From Xanthobacteraceae bacterium (GTDB lineage Bacteria; Pseudomonadota; Alphaproteobacteria; Rhizobiales; Xanthobacteraceae): a stretch of 33,964 nt of DNA. Numbering within the stretch: the stretch's first letter is position 1; the number at the start of each line of letters is the position of its first letter. Location of the stretch: contig JANINJ010000053.1 in NCBI GenBank assembly GCA_024508855.1, forward strand, positions 1 to 33,964, written 5' to 3'. A program made the translations under genes and the position numbers. The notes beneath the pieces were generated by a model, which saw only the letters and a list, made by a program, of their open reading frames with translations, did not search any database and was not told the DNA's origin. This document shows positions 1-8,026 of the stretch, piece after piece.

Positions 1-212
1 CGCTGCTGCTCGATCGCCTGAAGCGGCTGGCGCCGTGGCCGGTAGAATGGATCGACCCGGCTCCGGCGATCGCCCGGCGCGTCGACGCGCTGCTCGGCCC
101 GGACGACGGCAGCCTCATTCCGGTCGAGCCCCGTCTGATCTTCACCTCTGGCCGCCGACACTTGGCGGCGGAAGCGCTAGTGCGCTCGTTCGGCACACCG
201 GCCATCGCCTGA
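1..212 (+). CDS. murI: Glutamate racemase, C-terminal end (partial)
   Basis: Open from the left edge in frame 3 to a TGA at 210-212, giving the last 69 residues. Motifs such as RLAPWPVEWIDPAPAIARRV match the C-terminal end of alphaproteobacterial glutamate racemase, a cytoplasmic enzyme that converts L-glutamate to D-glutamate for peptidoglycan. The end FTSGRRHLAAEALVRSFG is also typical of rhizobial MurI. The catalytic cysteines lie outside the window, so the call rests on C-terminal similarity only. The next gene begins 42 bases downstream on the same strand. Confidence 0.75.
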   Translation, partial: LLLDRLKRLAPWPVEWIDPAPAIARRVDALLGPDDGSLIPVEPRLIFTSGRRHLAAEALVRSFGTPAIA

Positions 213-254
213 AGCGCGGCCGGCGCGCGGTCAAAGCCTTTCTGGATTGGACCC

Positions 255-692
255 ATGGCACTCAAACGGATGGACAACGTCGGAATCGTCGTCGACGACC
301 TCGATGGGACAATCGATTTCTTTCGCGAGCTCGGCCTCGAACTCGAAGGACGCGCCACCATCGAAGGCGAATGGGCCGGACGTGTCACCGGACTGGGCGA
401 TCAACAGGTCGAGATTGCCATGATGCGCACACCGGACGGCCACAGCCGCCTCGAACTCTCCCGCTTCCTCAGGCCGTCCGTCGTCGCAGATCACCGCAAC
501 GCCCCGGTCAACGCGCTCGGCTACCTCCGCGTCATGTTCGCCGTGGACGATCTCGACGAGACCCTTGCAAGGCTCCGCAATCGCGGCGCGCAGCTCGTCG
601 GCGAAGTCGTCCAGTATAAAGACGCGTATCGGCTCTGCTATATCCGCGGGCCTGAAGGGCTTCTCATCGGCCTCGCCCAGGAACTGGCTTGA
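255..692 (+). CDS. VOC (glyoxalase/bleomycin-resistance fold) family protein
   Basis: A 145-residue protein with two beta-alpha-beta-beta-beta halves: residues 6-70 (MDNVGIVVDDLDGTIDFF) and 88-141 (GYLRVMFAVDDLDETLARL, ending PEGLLIGLAQEL). This is the standard size for a single-chain vicinal-oxygen-chelate protein. The family includes lyases, dioxygenases and resistance proteins, and the substrate cannot be read from sequence. Two of the four usual metal-ligand positions look changed: the usual His of the first strand is Asn8 and that of the third is Arg92, while Glu67 and Glu134 remain. Metal binding may therefore be lost or altered. It starts at ATG 255, just after murI, and may be read with it. 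Family call is firm; function unknown. Confidence 0.85.
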   Translation: MALKRMDNVGIVVDDLDGTIDFFRELGLELEGRATIEGEWAGRVTGLGDQQVEIAMMRTPDGHSRLELSRFLRPSVVADHRNAPVNALGYLRVMFAVDDLDETLARLRNRGAQLVGEVVQYKDAYRLCYIRGPEGLLIGLAQELA

Positions 693-777
693 GCGCAATA
701 CGACGGCAAGGACGATCCGAAGCGTTCCGTCAAACGACGAAACGCGGTAGCCTCCGCCATTCACTGGGAGGAAAACC

Positions 778-1167
778 ATGATCAACAAGATCGTGCTGGG
801 ATTGGGAGTTGCTTCGTTCGCACTGGTCGGCGCTGCCTTCGCGCAGCAGGGCGGCATCAAGCGAACGCCGTTGCAGAAGACCGAATTTCCGGACGGCTAC
901 GTGACCGTCACCGGGATCGCCGAAATCCCCGGCGGCGGGTCCGCCGGCCGCCACACCCATCCGGGAATCGAAACCGGCTATGTGCTGGAGGGTGAGACCG
1001 ACCTTCTGGTCGACGGCAAGGAACCGCTTCACCTGAAGGCCGGGGATTCCTATACGATCCCCGCCGGCGTCGTTCACGACGCCAAGGTGCATGAAGGCAA
1101 GCATTTGAAAGTGCTGGGGGTTTACGTGGTCGACAAGACCAAGCCGCTGGCCTCGCCGGCCAAGTAG
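778..1167 (+). CDS. Exported cupin-domain protein
   Basis: 129 residues. Residues 1-22 form a signal peptide with a hydrophobic core and a FAQ cleavage region, so the protein is probably periplasmic. A single cupin barrel follows: motif 1 contains RHTHPGIETGYVLEGE (His59, His61, Glu65 as metal ligands) and motif 2 contains PAGVVHDAK (His100). All four classic cupin metal ligands are present. The ATG is preceded by a GGAGG-like ribosome site (GGGAGGAAAACC). Small exported cupins of this kind are common in Bradyrhizobiaceae with no assigned reaction. It lies 85 bases after the VOC gene; the next gene, rpsD, has its own promoter. Confidence 0.85.
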   Translation: MINKIVLGLGVASFALVGAAFAQQGGIKRTPLQKTEFPDGYVTVTGIAEIPGGGSAGRHTHPGIETGYVLEGETDLLVDGKEPLHLKAGDSYTIPAGVVHDAKVHEGKHLKVLGVYVVDKTKPLASPAK

Positions 1168-1195
1168 GCATTGGCCCAGACCATCCGGCCGGGAT

Positions 1196-1224
1196 TTGAC
1201 ATTGGGCGGCTTTCTTCCTAGAAA
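1196..1224 (+). promoter_or_regulatory. Sigma-70-type promoter of rpsD, overlapped by an inverted repeat
   Basis: TTGACA at 1196-1201, a 17-base spacer, then TAGAAA at 1219-1224: a near-consensus housekeeping promoter about 150 bases before rpsD. A perfect 9-base inverted repeat (GCGGCTTTC at 1206-1214 and GAAAGCCGC at 1221-1229, loop 6) occupies the spacer and the -10 element. Expected transcript start is about 1230. Not tested experimentally. Confidence 0.6.
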
Positions 1225-1233
1225 GCCGCTGCT

Positions 1234-1256
1234 CGCGGGCCGGTTTTCGGCCCGCG
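1234..1256 (+). promoter_or_regulatory. GC-rich hairpin in the rpsD leader
   Basis: CGCGGGCCG (1234-1242) pairs perfectly with CGGCCCGCG (1248-1256) around a 5-base loop, right at the predicted 5' end of the rpsD transcript. No uridine run follows, so a simple terminator is unlikely. It could be an S4 autoregulatory or RNA-stabilising structure, or the terminator-like end of the upstream unit. The role is inference. Confidence 0.45.
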
Positions 1257-1373
1257 TTGCGTTTCGCGACCCGTGGTCCTCCCCTTATGCTTTAAGGACG
1301 GACCTGTCGGCTCCGGGGCATCCCGGCGCATAGGAGGGCGCGTTTCCTCAAACCGCAAACCATAGAGGACGCG

Positions 1374-1991
1374 ATGACAAAGCGTGCAGAAGCCAAGTAC
1401 AAACTCGACCGCCGTATGGGCCAGAATATCTGGGGCCGCCCGAAGAGCCCGGTCAACAAGCGTGAATACGGCCCCGGCCAGCACGGCCAGCGCCGCAAGG
1501 GCAAGCTCTCCGACTTCGGCACGCAGCTGCGCGCCAAGCAGAAGCTGAAGGGCTACTACGCCAACATTTCCGAGCGCCAGTTCTACGCGATCTACGTCGA
1601 AGCGACCCGCCTCAAGGGCGACTCGGGCGAGAACCTGATCGGCCTGCTCGAGCGCCGTCTCGATACGGTCGTCTACCGCGCCAAGTTCGTCTCGACCATG
1701 TTCGCCGCCCGCCAGTTCATCAACCACGGCCACGTCAAGGTGAACGGCAAGCGCGTCAATATCGCGAGCTACAAGCTGAAGGTCGGCGACGTCGTCGAGG
1801 TCAAGGATGCCTCGAAGCAGCTCGCCATCGTGCTCGAAGCCAACCAGCTCGGCGAGCGCGACGTGCCGGACTTCATCGAAGTCGATCACGGCAAGCAGAC
1901 CGCGAAGTTCACGCGCGTCCCGCAGCTCTCGGATGTGCCGTTCGCGGTGCAGATGGAGCCGCATCTGATCGTCGAATTCTATTCGCGCTGA
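1374..1991 (+). CDS. rpsD: 30S ribosomal protein S4
   Basis: 205 residues, the full length of alphaproteobacterial S4. It binds 16S rRNA early in assembly of the small subunit and helps set decoding accuracy. The N-terminal domain carries [19 protein letters not shown] and [18 protein letters not shown]. The S4 RNA-binding domain spans roughly residues 93-157 ([13 protein letters not shown], then [20 protein letters not shown]). The start ATG follows an AGAGGA site. It stands alone, as usual in Rhizobiales, rather than in the alpha operon, with its own promoter at 1196-1224 and a strong terminator at 2016-2050. Confidence 0.98.
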   Translation: MTKRAEAKYKLDRRMGQNIWGRPKSPVNKREYGPGQHGQRRKGKLSDFGTQLRAKQKLKGYYANISERQFYAIYVEATRLKGDSGENLIGLLERRLDTVVYRAKFVSTMFAARQFINHGHVKVNGKRVNIASYKLKVGDVVEVKDASKQLAIVLEANQLGERDVPDFIEVDHGKQTAKFTRVPQLSDVPFAVQMEPHLIVEFYSR

Positions 1992-2015
1992 TCCGATCCG
2001 CGTCATACGATTTCG

Positions 2016-2050
2016 AAAAGGCCCCGGTTTTGCCGGGGCCTTTTTGTTTG
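2016..2050 (+). terminator. Rho-independent terminator of rpsD
   Basis: GGCCCCGG (2020-2027) pairs with CCGGGGCC (2033-2040) around a 5-base loop. It is flanked by AAAA on the left and a TTTTTGTTT tract on the right, 25 bases after the rpsD stop. Confidence 0.9.
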
Positions 2051-2089
2051 CATAAGATGACCGCGACCAAACCCGTGAAGTGAATCGAA

Positions 2090-3157
2090 ATGTCCTACGC
2101 CCCTGCCCCGCGCGACCCGAAGCTTCCGCCGATCCGCATCAACCTGCTGTCCGATACGCAGACGCGTCCGACGCAAGCGATGCGCGAGGCGATGGCGCGT
2201 GCCGATGTCGGCGACGAGCAGATCGGCGACGATCCCACCGTCAATCTGCTGTGCGAACGTGTCGCGGCGCTGCTCGGCAAGGAAGCCGCGGTGTTCATGC
2301 CGTCGGGGACCATGTGCAATGTCGCGGCGACGCTGGCGCATTGCCGCCCCGGCGATGAAATCCTGGCGCAGGCGACCGCGCATATCATCGCGCGCGAAGG
2401 CGGCGCGCATGCCGCGCTCGGCGGCTTCCAGATCACGCAACTTCAAGGCGACGACGGCCAGTTCACGCTCGATACGTTTCGTGCCGCGTTGCGGCCGCCG
2501 ACCCGCTATCAGCCGCCGCAAACGCTGGTCAGCGTCGAGCAGACCGCGAATATCGGCGGCGGCACGATCTGGAAACAGGACGTTCTCGTCGGCGTGGCAG
2601 ACCTCGCCAAGGCCAACGGCCTCATCACCCACATGGATGGCGCACGGCTGCTGAACGCCTGCGTCGCCACCGGCATCAGTGCGCGCGACATGGCGTCCGG
2701 ATGGGATTCGGTGTGGATCGATTTCAGCAAGGGCCTCGGCACGCCGATCGGCGCGGTGATGGCTGGGTCGCGCGACTTCATAGACCAGGTGTGGCGTTGG
2801 AAACAACGGCTCGGCGGCGCGATGCGGCAGGCCGGCGTTTGCGCCGCCGCCTGCGTCTATGCGCTGGATCATCACGTGGATCGGCTTGCCGACGATCACG
2901 CCAATGCGCGTACGCTGGCGCGAGGTCTCGCGCAGATCGCCGGCATGCAGGTGCAGCAACCGGAAACCAACCTCGTGTTCTTCGATCCGGCGGGCGCCGG
3001 AGTGAGTGGGGAAAAGCTGGTCGCAGCGTTGGGTCAGCGCGGCATTCTGCTGGCGACGATGGACGGACGCATCCGCGCGTGCACGCATCTCGACGTCACA
3101 GCGGCGATGATCGACGAAACCATCGTCACCGTACGCGAGATCATGCGCGCCGCATGA
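2090..3157 (+). CDS. ltaE: Low-specificity L-threonine aldolase (PLP-dependent)
   Basis: 355 residues, the usual length for fold-type I threonine aldolase, which cleaves L-threonine or L-allo-threonine to glycine and acetaldehyde in the cytoplasm. LLSDTQTRPTQAMREAM is the N-terminal substrate region and FMPSGTMCN the PLP-phosphate region. HMDGAR (181-186) holds the Asp that binds the cofactor nitrogen, and DFSKGLGTPIGAV carries the Schiff-base lysine, Lys214. The family's beta-eliminating lyases look alike, so exact substrate preference is inferred. It ends 15 bases before the convergent serine hydrolase gene. Confidence 0.9.
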   Translation: MSYAPAPRDPKLPPIRINLLSDTQTRPTQAMREAMARADVGDEQIGDDPTVNLLCERVAALLGKEAAVFMPSGTMCNVAATLAHCRPGDEILAQATAHIIAREGGAHAALGGFQITQLQGDDGQFTLDTFRAALRPPTRYQPPQTLVSVEQTANIGGGTIWKQDVLVGVADLAKANGLITHMDGARLLNACVATGISARDMASGWDSVWIDFSKGLGTPIGAVMAGSRDFIDQVWRWKQRLGGAMRQAGVCAAACVYALDHHVDRLADDHANARTLARGLAQIAGMQVQQPETNLVFFDPAGAGVSGEKLVAALGQRGILLATMDGRIRACTHLDVTAAMIDETIVTVREIMRAA

Positions 3158-3172
3158 CCCGAACGAGGGCGC

Positions 3173-4459
3173 TCAGTTTTCCAGCGCCTCGTAGACCAGC
3201 TTCTTCACTTCGCGCTGGATACGCTGACGCTGGGTCGGCGTCTGCTCCATCAGGACGAAAAACATTTCCTGCTTCGGATCGATGACGAAGTAGCAACCGC
3301 TGGCGCCGTCCCACTTCAACTCGCCGATGTCGCCGGGCGGCGGCGGTTTCGCGTTGCCGGCATCGGTGCGCACCGCAAAGCCCAAGCCGAATCCAAATCC
3401 ATCGCCGGGAAAATAAGCCCAGTCCCGCTCGATCCCGGACTTCGGGCCGACGTGATCGGTCGTCATCTCCTTGAACGCCGCCGGGCTGAGATATTGTTTG
3501 CCGTCGAGCTTGCCGCCGTTGAGGATCATCTGAGCAAATCGCGCGTAATCCGCCGGCGTTGAGATCATGCCGCCGGTGCCGGCTTCACGCTTCTTCGGCA
3601 CCAGCGGATCGAGCTTGTAGCCGACGTGAAAATCGCTGTCGTTGGGCATCGGCTGCGCAAGCCGATCGCGCTTGGCAGGATCGGTGATGTAGAACGCGGT
3701 ATCCTTCATGCCCAGCGGATCGAGCAGCCGCGCCTTCTCGTACTGGTAGAGCGACTTTCCGGAGACGATCTCGATGACGCGTCCGAGGATATCGGTGGAG
3801 TGTCCGTAGTCCCACAGCGTGCCGGGCTGTTCCTGCAACGGCAGCTTGGCGATGCGCTCGGCGAACTCGGCATTATCTGGATCGCCATCGAAGATGTTCG
3901 CCTTGGCATAGGCTTTCCGCACAGGGCTGTCGCCGTAGAAGCCGTAGGTGATGCCGGACGTGTGCCGCATCAGGTCGAGGATAGTGATGGGCTGTTTCAA
4001 CGGCGTCAGTTCGAGCTCCGACTTGCCGTCCGGCGTTTTCTTCTCGACGCCGACTTTCATGTCGGCAAAGGACGGAATGTATTTCGAGACCGGATCGGTC
4101 AGCTTGAGCTTGCCGTCGTCGATCAGCGTCATTGCCGCGACGCTGGTGATCGGCTTCGTCATCGAGGAAATGCGGAAGATGGTGTCCTCGGTCATCGGCA
4201 GTTTGGTCGCGACATCGCGCACGCCGAACAGGCCGGTATAGACCCGCTTGCCGTGCTGCTCGATCAGCAGCACCGCGCCGGGAATCTTGCCGGTGGCGAT
4301 CTCGTTGTTGAAGAAGGTGGCGATCTTCGCCAGTTTCTCCTGCGAGAAGTGTGCGCCGGCGGGGATATCGAACGTACCTTCCGCATAGGCGCCCGTGGGC
4401 GCAGCAATTCCAACGACGGCCGCAAGCAAGAGCGGTCGCAAACTACCTAGCCAGTTCAT
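3173..4459 (-). CDS. Exported serine hydrolase of the beta-lactamase/EstB family
   Basis: 428 residues from the ATG at 4459, where a signal peptide begins (MNWLGSLRPLLLAAVVGIAA, cleavage near AYA-EG, residue 27). The frame stays open another 156 codons upstream, but that part has no hydrolase character and overlaps the next gene, so it is rejected. Class C beta-lactamase-type features: the nucleophile motif S99-M-T-K102 within FRISSMTKPITS, and the second motif Y218-G-H220, the esterase-type Y-x-H rather than Y-x-N. The C-terminal WDGASGCYFVIDPK replaces the lactamase K-T-G. This pattern fits EstB-like esterases or D-aminopeptidase relatives better than true beta-lactamases. Location is probably periplasmic. 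Substrate unknown. Confidence 0.85.
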   Translation of the reverse strand: MNWLGSLRPLLLAAVVGIAAPTGAYAEGTFDIPAGAHFSQEKLAKIATFFNNEIATGKIPGAVLLIEQHGKRVYTGLFGVRDVATKLPMTEDTIFRISSMTKPITSVAAMTLIDDGKLKLTDPVSKYIPSFADMKVGVEKKTPDGKSELELTPLKQPITILDLMRHTSGITYGFYGDSPVRKAYAKANIFDGDPDNAEFAERIAKLPLQEQPGTLWDYGHSTDILGRVIEIVSGKSLYQYEKARLLDPLGMKDTAFYITDPAKRDRLAQPMPNDSDFHVGYKLDPLVPKKREAGTGGMISTPADYARFAQMILNGGKLDGKQYLSPAAFKEMTTDHVGPKSGIERDWAYFPGDGFGFGLGFAVRTDAGNAKPPPPGDIGELKWDGASGCYFVIDPKQEMFFVLMEQTPTQRQRIQREVKKLVYEALEN

Positions 4460-4551
4460 AGCTGAAATATCCCCTCTCCAACTCCGCACAGGATGAAGGG
4501 ACAGCGCAGCGCCTGCAAGTGTCTTGACGTGTAGTGAGATGTCCCGGGCGT

Positions 4552-5082
4552 TCAGGACGAGGAACGTTGCGCCAGTGCCTGCCGGTGCAGTTGCCCGCTT
4601 GCTTCCGAAAAGCAGCAAAAGACCGCGCGGCGAAGTCCGGGCGCGGTAGCGCAGGCCTCCAAGGTGGCCGAGACCGCAATGGCGGCCGCGCGCTCGGCAG
4701 GAAAGCGATAGACGCCGGTAGAGATGGCAGGAAATGCGATCGACGCGAGGCCGTGGGCTTCGGCAAGGCTGACCGCCCTGCGGTAGCATGAGGCCAGTGC
4801 GGCATCCTCGCCGCGGCCGCCGCCATGCCACACCGGGCCGACGGCATGGATCACATGCGAGGCCGGCAATCCGAAACCGGGCGTAATCCTGGCATCGCCC
4901 GTGGCGCAGCCGCCGAGCGGGCGGCACGCCGCCAGCAACCCGGGGCCGGCCGCGCGATGGATCGCCCCATCGACGCCGCCGCCACCCAACAGCGACGTGT
5001 TGGCCGCGTTGACGATGGCATCAACGGCCAGCGTCGTAATATCGGCGACGACGACCTCGAAGGTCGCCTCGCCGATTTGCCA
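4552..5082 (-). CDS. Macrodomain protein (O-acetyl-ADP-ribose deacetylase type), start unclear
   Basis: The frame encodes a full macrodomain. It includes [20 protein letters not shown] and the phosphate loop ISTGVYRFP, with [20 protein letters not shown] between. These proteins bind ADP-ribose and remove acetyl or ADP-ribosyl groups. No ATG or GTG exists in frame between an upstream TGA (about 5130) and 4989. The TTG at 4989 is too late, because it would remove the DAIVNAAN strand. The given start, the TGG at 5082, marks where homology begins. Possible starts are CTG 5097, ATC 5076, or the out-of-frame ATG 5083 if two bases have been lost. It begins at the end of grxD, on the same strand. It may be a slightly damaged gene. 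Confidence 0.75.
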   Translation of the reverse strand, partial: WQIGEATFEVVVADITTLAVDAIVNAANTSLLGGGGVDGAIHRAAGPGLLAACRPLGGCATGDARITPGFGLPASHVIHAVGPVWHGGGRGEDAALASCYRRAVSLAEAHGLASIAFPAISTGVYRFPAERAAAIAVSATLEACATAPGLRRAVFCCFSEASGQLHRQALAQRSSS

Positions 5083-5093
5083 TCTCGATCGTA

Positions 5094-5432
5094 TCAGGCG
5101 GAAGCCGGAGCGCTGAGCGTAACGCCCTTGTCAGCGAACAGCGTCTGCAACTCGCCGGCCTGGAACATCTCGCGGATGATGTCGCAACCGCCGACGAACT
5201 CGCCCTTCACGTAAAGCTGGGGAATGGTCGGCCAGTTCGAATAGGTCTTGATGCCGTCGCGCAGGTCGGCCGATTCGAGCACGTTCAGGCCCTTGTAGCC
5301 GACGCCGATGTGATCGAGGATCTGGACCACCTGGCCGGAGAAACCGCACTGCGGAAACTGCGGCGTGCCCTTCATGAACAGCACGACGTCGTTCGACTTC
5401 ACTTCGTTCTCGATGAATTGCTCAATGCTCAT
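5094..5432 (-). CDS. grxD: Monothiol glutaredoxin, Grx4 family
   Basis: 112 residues with the single-cysteine active site CGFS (Cys29) after MKGTPQFPQ, then [24 protein letters not shown], the glutathione-binding TIPQLY region. Grx4 proteins bind a [2Fe-2S] cluster with glutathione, partner with BolA, and deliver clusters or report iron status. The ATG at 5432 follows an AAGGA site. In related genomes I recall grxD next to bolA; here bolA is about 3.8 kb away, beyond egtB, egtD and ltrA. The macrodomain gene overlaps or abuts its 3' end. Confidence 0.95.
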   Translation of the reverse strand: MSIEQFIENEVKSNDVVLFMKGTPQFPQCGFSGQVVQILDHIGVGYKGLNVLESADLRDGIKTYSNWPTIPQLYVKGEFVGGCDIIREMFQAGELQTLFADKGVTLSAPASA

Positions 5433-5754
5433 ATTCGCGTCCTTTTGCGGCGCTGCCCGCGGACATTCGGCGGGCTACCCGCTTGGCATATATGTAGCCT
5501 GAAACCGAGATTCATCCCAAGTAAAATGACAAAATACTGACAGGTAGATAGCCGAAAACGGCACTCCAGCGTCGTTCTGGGCAGGCGTGGCGTCGCGCCG
5601 CCGCTTTCACATCTCCGATAGCCCCCGCTTTAGTCCATGCCCCCTTTATCCGGGCCACCAGCATTCCTATCTTGGGAGCCCGGCTTGCCGGAGCACGATT
5701 TTCTGCGGAACCTATCCGCCAGCACGATGTTTTTCCCCGAACCCGGAGACGTTC
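5433..5754. promoter_or_regulatory. Divergent intergenic region, grxD / egtB
   Basis: 322 bases without a gene. For grxD (minus strand) a possible promoter is TTGGGA (5520-5515), an 18-base spacer, then TACATA (5496-5491). An A+T-rich patch at 5505-5540 sits in the middle. For egtB I see no convincing -35/-10 pair. The egtB reading frame is open upstream of its chosen start, but the translation there has no EgtB similarity. Confidence 0.35.
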
Positions 5755-7011
5755 GTGACGAATACTGCTGCCGCTGCCGCACCGATGGCCTCCCCCGGCC
5801 TGTCGGCACATCGCGATTCCCGGTCTCTGGCTCGCAATTTGATCGATGCGTTTCTGGCCGTGCGCTCCGAAACCGAGCGGCGGGCCGCTCCGCTCAGCCC
5901 GGAAGATCAACTGGTCCAGTCCATGCCGGATGCCAGCCCTGCGAAATGGCACCGCGCGCATACGACGTGGTTCTTCGAGCAGTTTCTGCTCGGCCAGCAC
6001 TCTCCAGGCTATCGGCCCTTCCATCCGGATTACGCCTATCTGTTCAATTCCTATTACGTCAGCGCCGGCCCCCGCCACGCCCGCGCCCAGCGCGGCCACC
6101 TGACCCGCCCCCGTGCCGACGAGGTGACCGCATATCGCCGGCACGTCGATGCCGCGGTGGTCGACTTCCTCAACGCGGCCGACGATGCGACCCTGACCAG
6201 TCTCGCACCGCTGATGGAGGTCGGGCTCAACCACGAGCAGCAGCATCAGGAATTGATGCTGACGGATATCCTTCACGCTTTCGCGCAGAATCCGATTCTG
6301 CCGGCCTACGATCCGGAGTGGACGCCCCCTGCGTCGTCCCGGTCAGGCGACGCGTGGGCCGAGCTTACCGAGGGCATTCACAGCATCGGGCACGCGAGCG
6401 ATACGTTTCATTTCGACAACGAGAAGCCGGCACACCGCGCGCTCGTCGGTCCGGTAAAGCTGGCGCGCAATCTCGTCACCAATCGCGAATGGCGCGCCTT
6501 CATGGACGACGGCGGCTACAGCACTGCCACGTTGTGGCTTATGGACGGCTTCGCCAAGGCTTCCGAGGAAATGTGGGATGCGCCGGGCCATTGGCATCTG
6601 AGCGATGGCGAATGGCGGATCATGACGCTCGGCGGCTTGCAGGCCATCGACCCCGACGCGCCGGTGTCGCACGTAAGCTACTACGAGGCCGACGCCTACG
6701 CGCGCTGGGCGGGCAAGCACCTGCCGACCGAGATGGAATGGGAGGTCGCTGCGCGGGCCGGCCATCTCAACGACGCCTTCGGCATCGTCTGGCAATGGAC
6801 GCGCAGCGCTTATGCTCCCTATCCCGGCTATCGCGCCATCGAAGGTGCGCTCGGCGAATACAACGGCAAGTTCATGGTGAACCAGTTGGTGTTGCGCGGC
6901 TCCTCGCTCGCCACGCCCGCCGGCCACAGCCGCCTCACCTATCGCAATTTCTTTTATCCGCATCACCGCTGGCAATTTACCGGCCTTCGCCTCGCCGATT
7001 ACGGCGACTGA
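5755..7011 (+). CDS. egtB: Ergothioneine biosynthesis protein EgtB (iron-dependent sulfoxide synthase)
   Basis: 418 residues from GTG 5755, chosen because GGAGA lies 5 bases upstream; the frame is open 56 codons further but without homology. EgtB joins hercynine to a cysteine-containing thiol with oxygen to give the sulfoxide precursor of ergothioneine. The N-terminal DinB-like domain has WHRAH (His69) and NHEQQHQE (His160, His164), matching the three-histidine iron site. The C-terminal FGE-sulfatase-like domain has HLPTEMEWEVAARAG and ends VLRGSSLATP...YRNFFYPHHRWQFTGLRLA. egtD follows 43 bases later. No egtA, egtC or egtE is nearby, as is common in proteobacteria. Confidence 0.93.
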   Translation: MTNTAAAAAPMASPGLSAHRDSRSLARNLIDAFLAVRSETERRAAPLSPEDQLVQSMPDASPAKWHRAHTTWFFEQFLLGQHSPGYRPFHPDYAYLFNSYYVSAGPRHARAQRGHLTRPRADEVTAYRRHVDAAVVDFLNAADDATLTSLAPLMEVGLNHEQQHQELMLTDILHAFAQNPILPAYDPEWTPPASSRSGDAWAELTEGIHSIGHASDTFHFDNEKPAHRALVGPVKLARNLVTNREWRAFMDDGGYSTATLWLMDGFAKASEEMWDAPGHWHLSDGEWRIMTLGGLQAIDPDAPVSHVSYYEADAYARWAGKHLPTEMEWEVAARAGHLNDAFGIVWQWTRSAYAPYPGYRAIEGALGEYNGKFMVNQLVLRGSSLATPAGHSRLTYRNFFYPHHRWQFTGLRLADYGD

Positions 7012-7054
7012 TCCGCAGAATTTCGTGCGCATCGACCGCGCTCAGGAGATCATC

Positions 7055-8026
7055 ATGAACGTGCACGCATCCGCGTTGGCAAAAGGCCAGCGCCCCGATC
7101 CGAAATCATCGGCTTTCGCCGTAGACATTCTCGAGGGTCTGTCGAAGCAGCCCAAACAACTGTCGCCGAAGTATTTCTATGATGTCGCGGGCTCGGAACT
7201 GTTCGAGCAGATCACCGTGCTGCCGGAATATTATCCGACCCGCACCGAGCTCGGCATCCTGCACGACAAGGGCGCGGAGATCGCAGCAATCCTGCCGAAA
7301 CATGCTGCACTGATCGAATTCGGCGCCGGCGCCACGACGAAGGTGCGGCTGCTGCTAGAGCATGCGGCCTTCGACGCCTATGTGCCGGTGGATATTTCCG
7401 GCGAATTCCTCAACGCACAGGCAAGCGTTCTGCGGAAGGATTTCCCAGATCTGCAGGTTCATCCGGTGACGGCAGACTTTTCTACGCCGTTCGAATTGCC
7501 CGAGGCCATCAAGGCCATGCCGAAGGTAGGCTTTTTTCCGGGTTCGACGATCGGCAATTTCGAGCCGCACGAAGCCTGCGGGTTCTTGCGCAGCGCGCGC
7601 CAGATCCTCGGACCCGGTGCCCTGATGCTGGTCGGCGCCGATCTCGAAAAGGACGAGCGCGCGCTTCATGCCGCCTACAACGATGCGGCGGGCGTCACCG
7701 GCCGCTTCAATCTCAACCTGCTGGTGCGCATCAACCGCGAACTCGGCGGCAATTTCGATCTGTCGGCCTTCACCCACCGCGCCATCTACAATCGCGAACG
7801 GCATCGCATCGAGATGCATCTGGTCAGCCGCAAGGCGCAGACGGTACGCATCCTCGGGCGCAGCTTTGCGTTCCGCACCGGTGAAACGATCCACACCGAG
7901 AACAGCTACAAATACAGCCTCGAACGCTTCACCGCGCTCGCCAAGGGCTCGGGATGGAAGCCGCGTGCATCGTGGACCGACGCCGACGGGCTGTTCTCCG
8001 TTCACGCGCTGGTGGCGTCCGAGTGA
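7055..8026 (+). CDS. egtD: L-histidine N-alpha-methyltransferase EgtD
   Basis: 323 residues from ATG 7055, which has AGGAG six bases upstream; an in-frame GTG at 7025 is less likely. EgtD trimethylates L-histidine with three S-adenosylmethionine molecules to form hercynine, the substrate of EgtB. Diagnostic segments are SPKYFYDVAGSELFEQIT and LPEYYPTRTE (about residues 37-66), the SAM loop IEFGAGATTKVRLLL (87-101), FFPGSTIGNFEP, and a C-terminal region ending WTDADGLFSVHALVA. It forms a two-gene unit with egtB. Its last 25 bases overlap the 3' end of ltrA on the other strand. Confidence 0.95.
   Translation: MNVHASALAKGQRPDPKSSAFAVDILEGLSKQPKQLSPKYFYDVAGSELFEQITVLPEYYPTRTELGILHDKGAEIAAILPKHAALIEFGAGATTKVRLLLEHAAFDAYVPVDISGEFLNAQASVLRKDFPDLQVHPVTADFSTPFELPEAIKAMPKVGFFPGSTIGNFEPHEACGFLRSARQILGPGALMLVGADLEKDERALHAAYNDAAGVTGRFNLNLLVRINRELGGNFDLSAFTHRAIYNRERHRIEMHLVSRKAQTVRILGRSFAFRTGETIHTENSYKYSLERFTALAKGSGWKPRASWTDADGLFSVHALVASE

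Noticed and set aside
1218-2006. 262-codon minus-strand frame over rpsD
   Set aside because: Antisense shadow of a highly conserved ribosomal gene; no homology.
2003-3088. 361-codon open frame on the minus strand opposite threonine aldolase
   Set aside because: Arg/His-rich translation without any family resemblance; a codon-bias shadow of ltaE.
4460-4927. 156-codon N-terminal extension of the serine hydrolase frame
   Set aside because: It precedes a clear signal peptide, has no homology, and overlaps the macrodomain gene.
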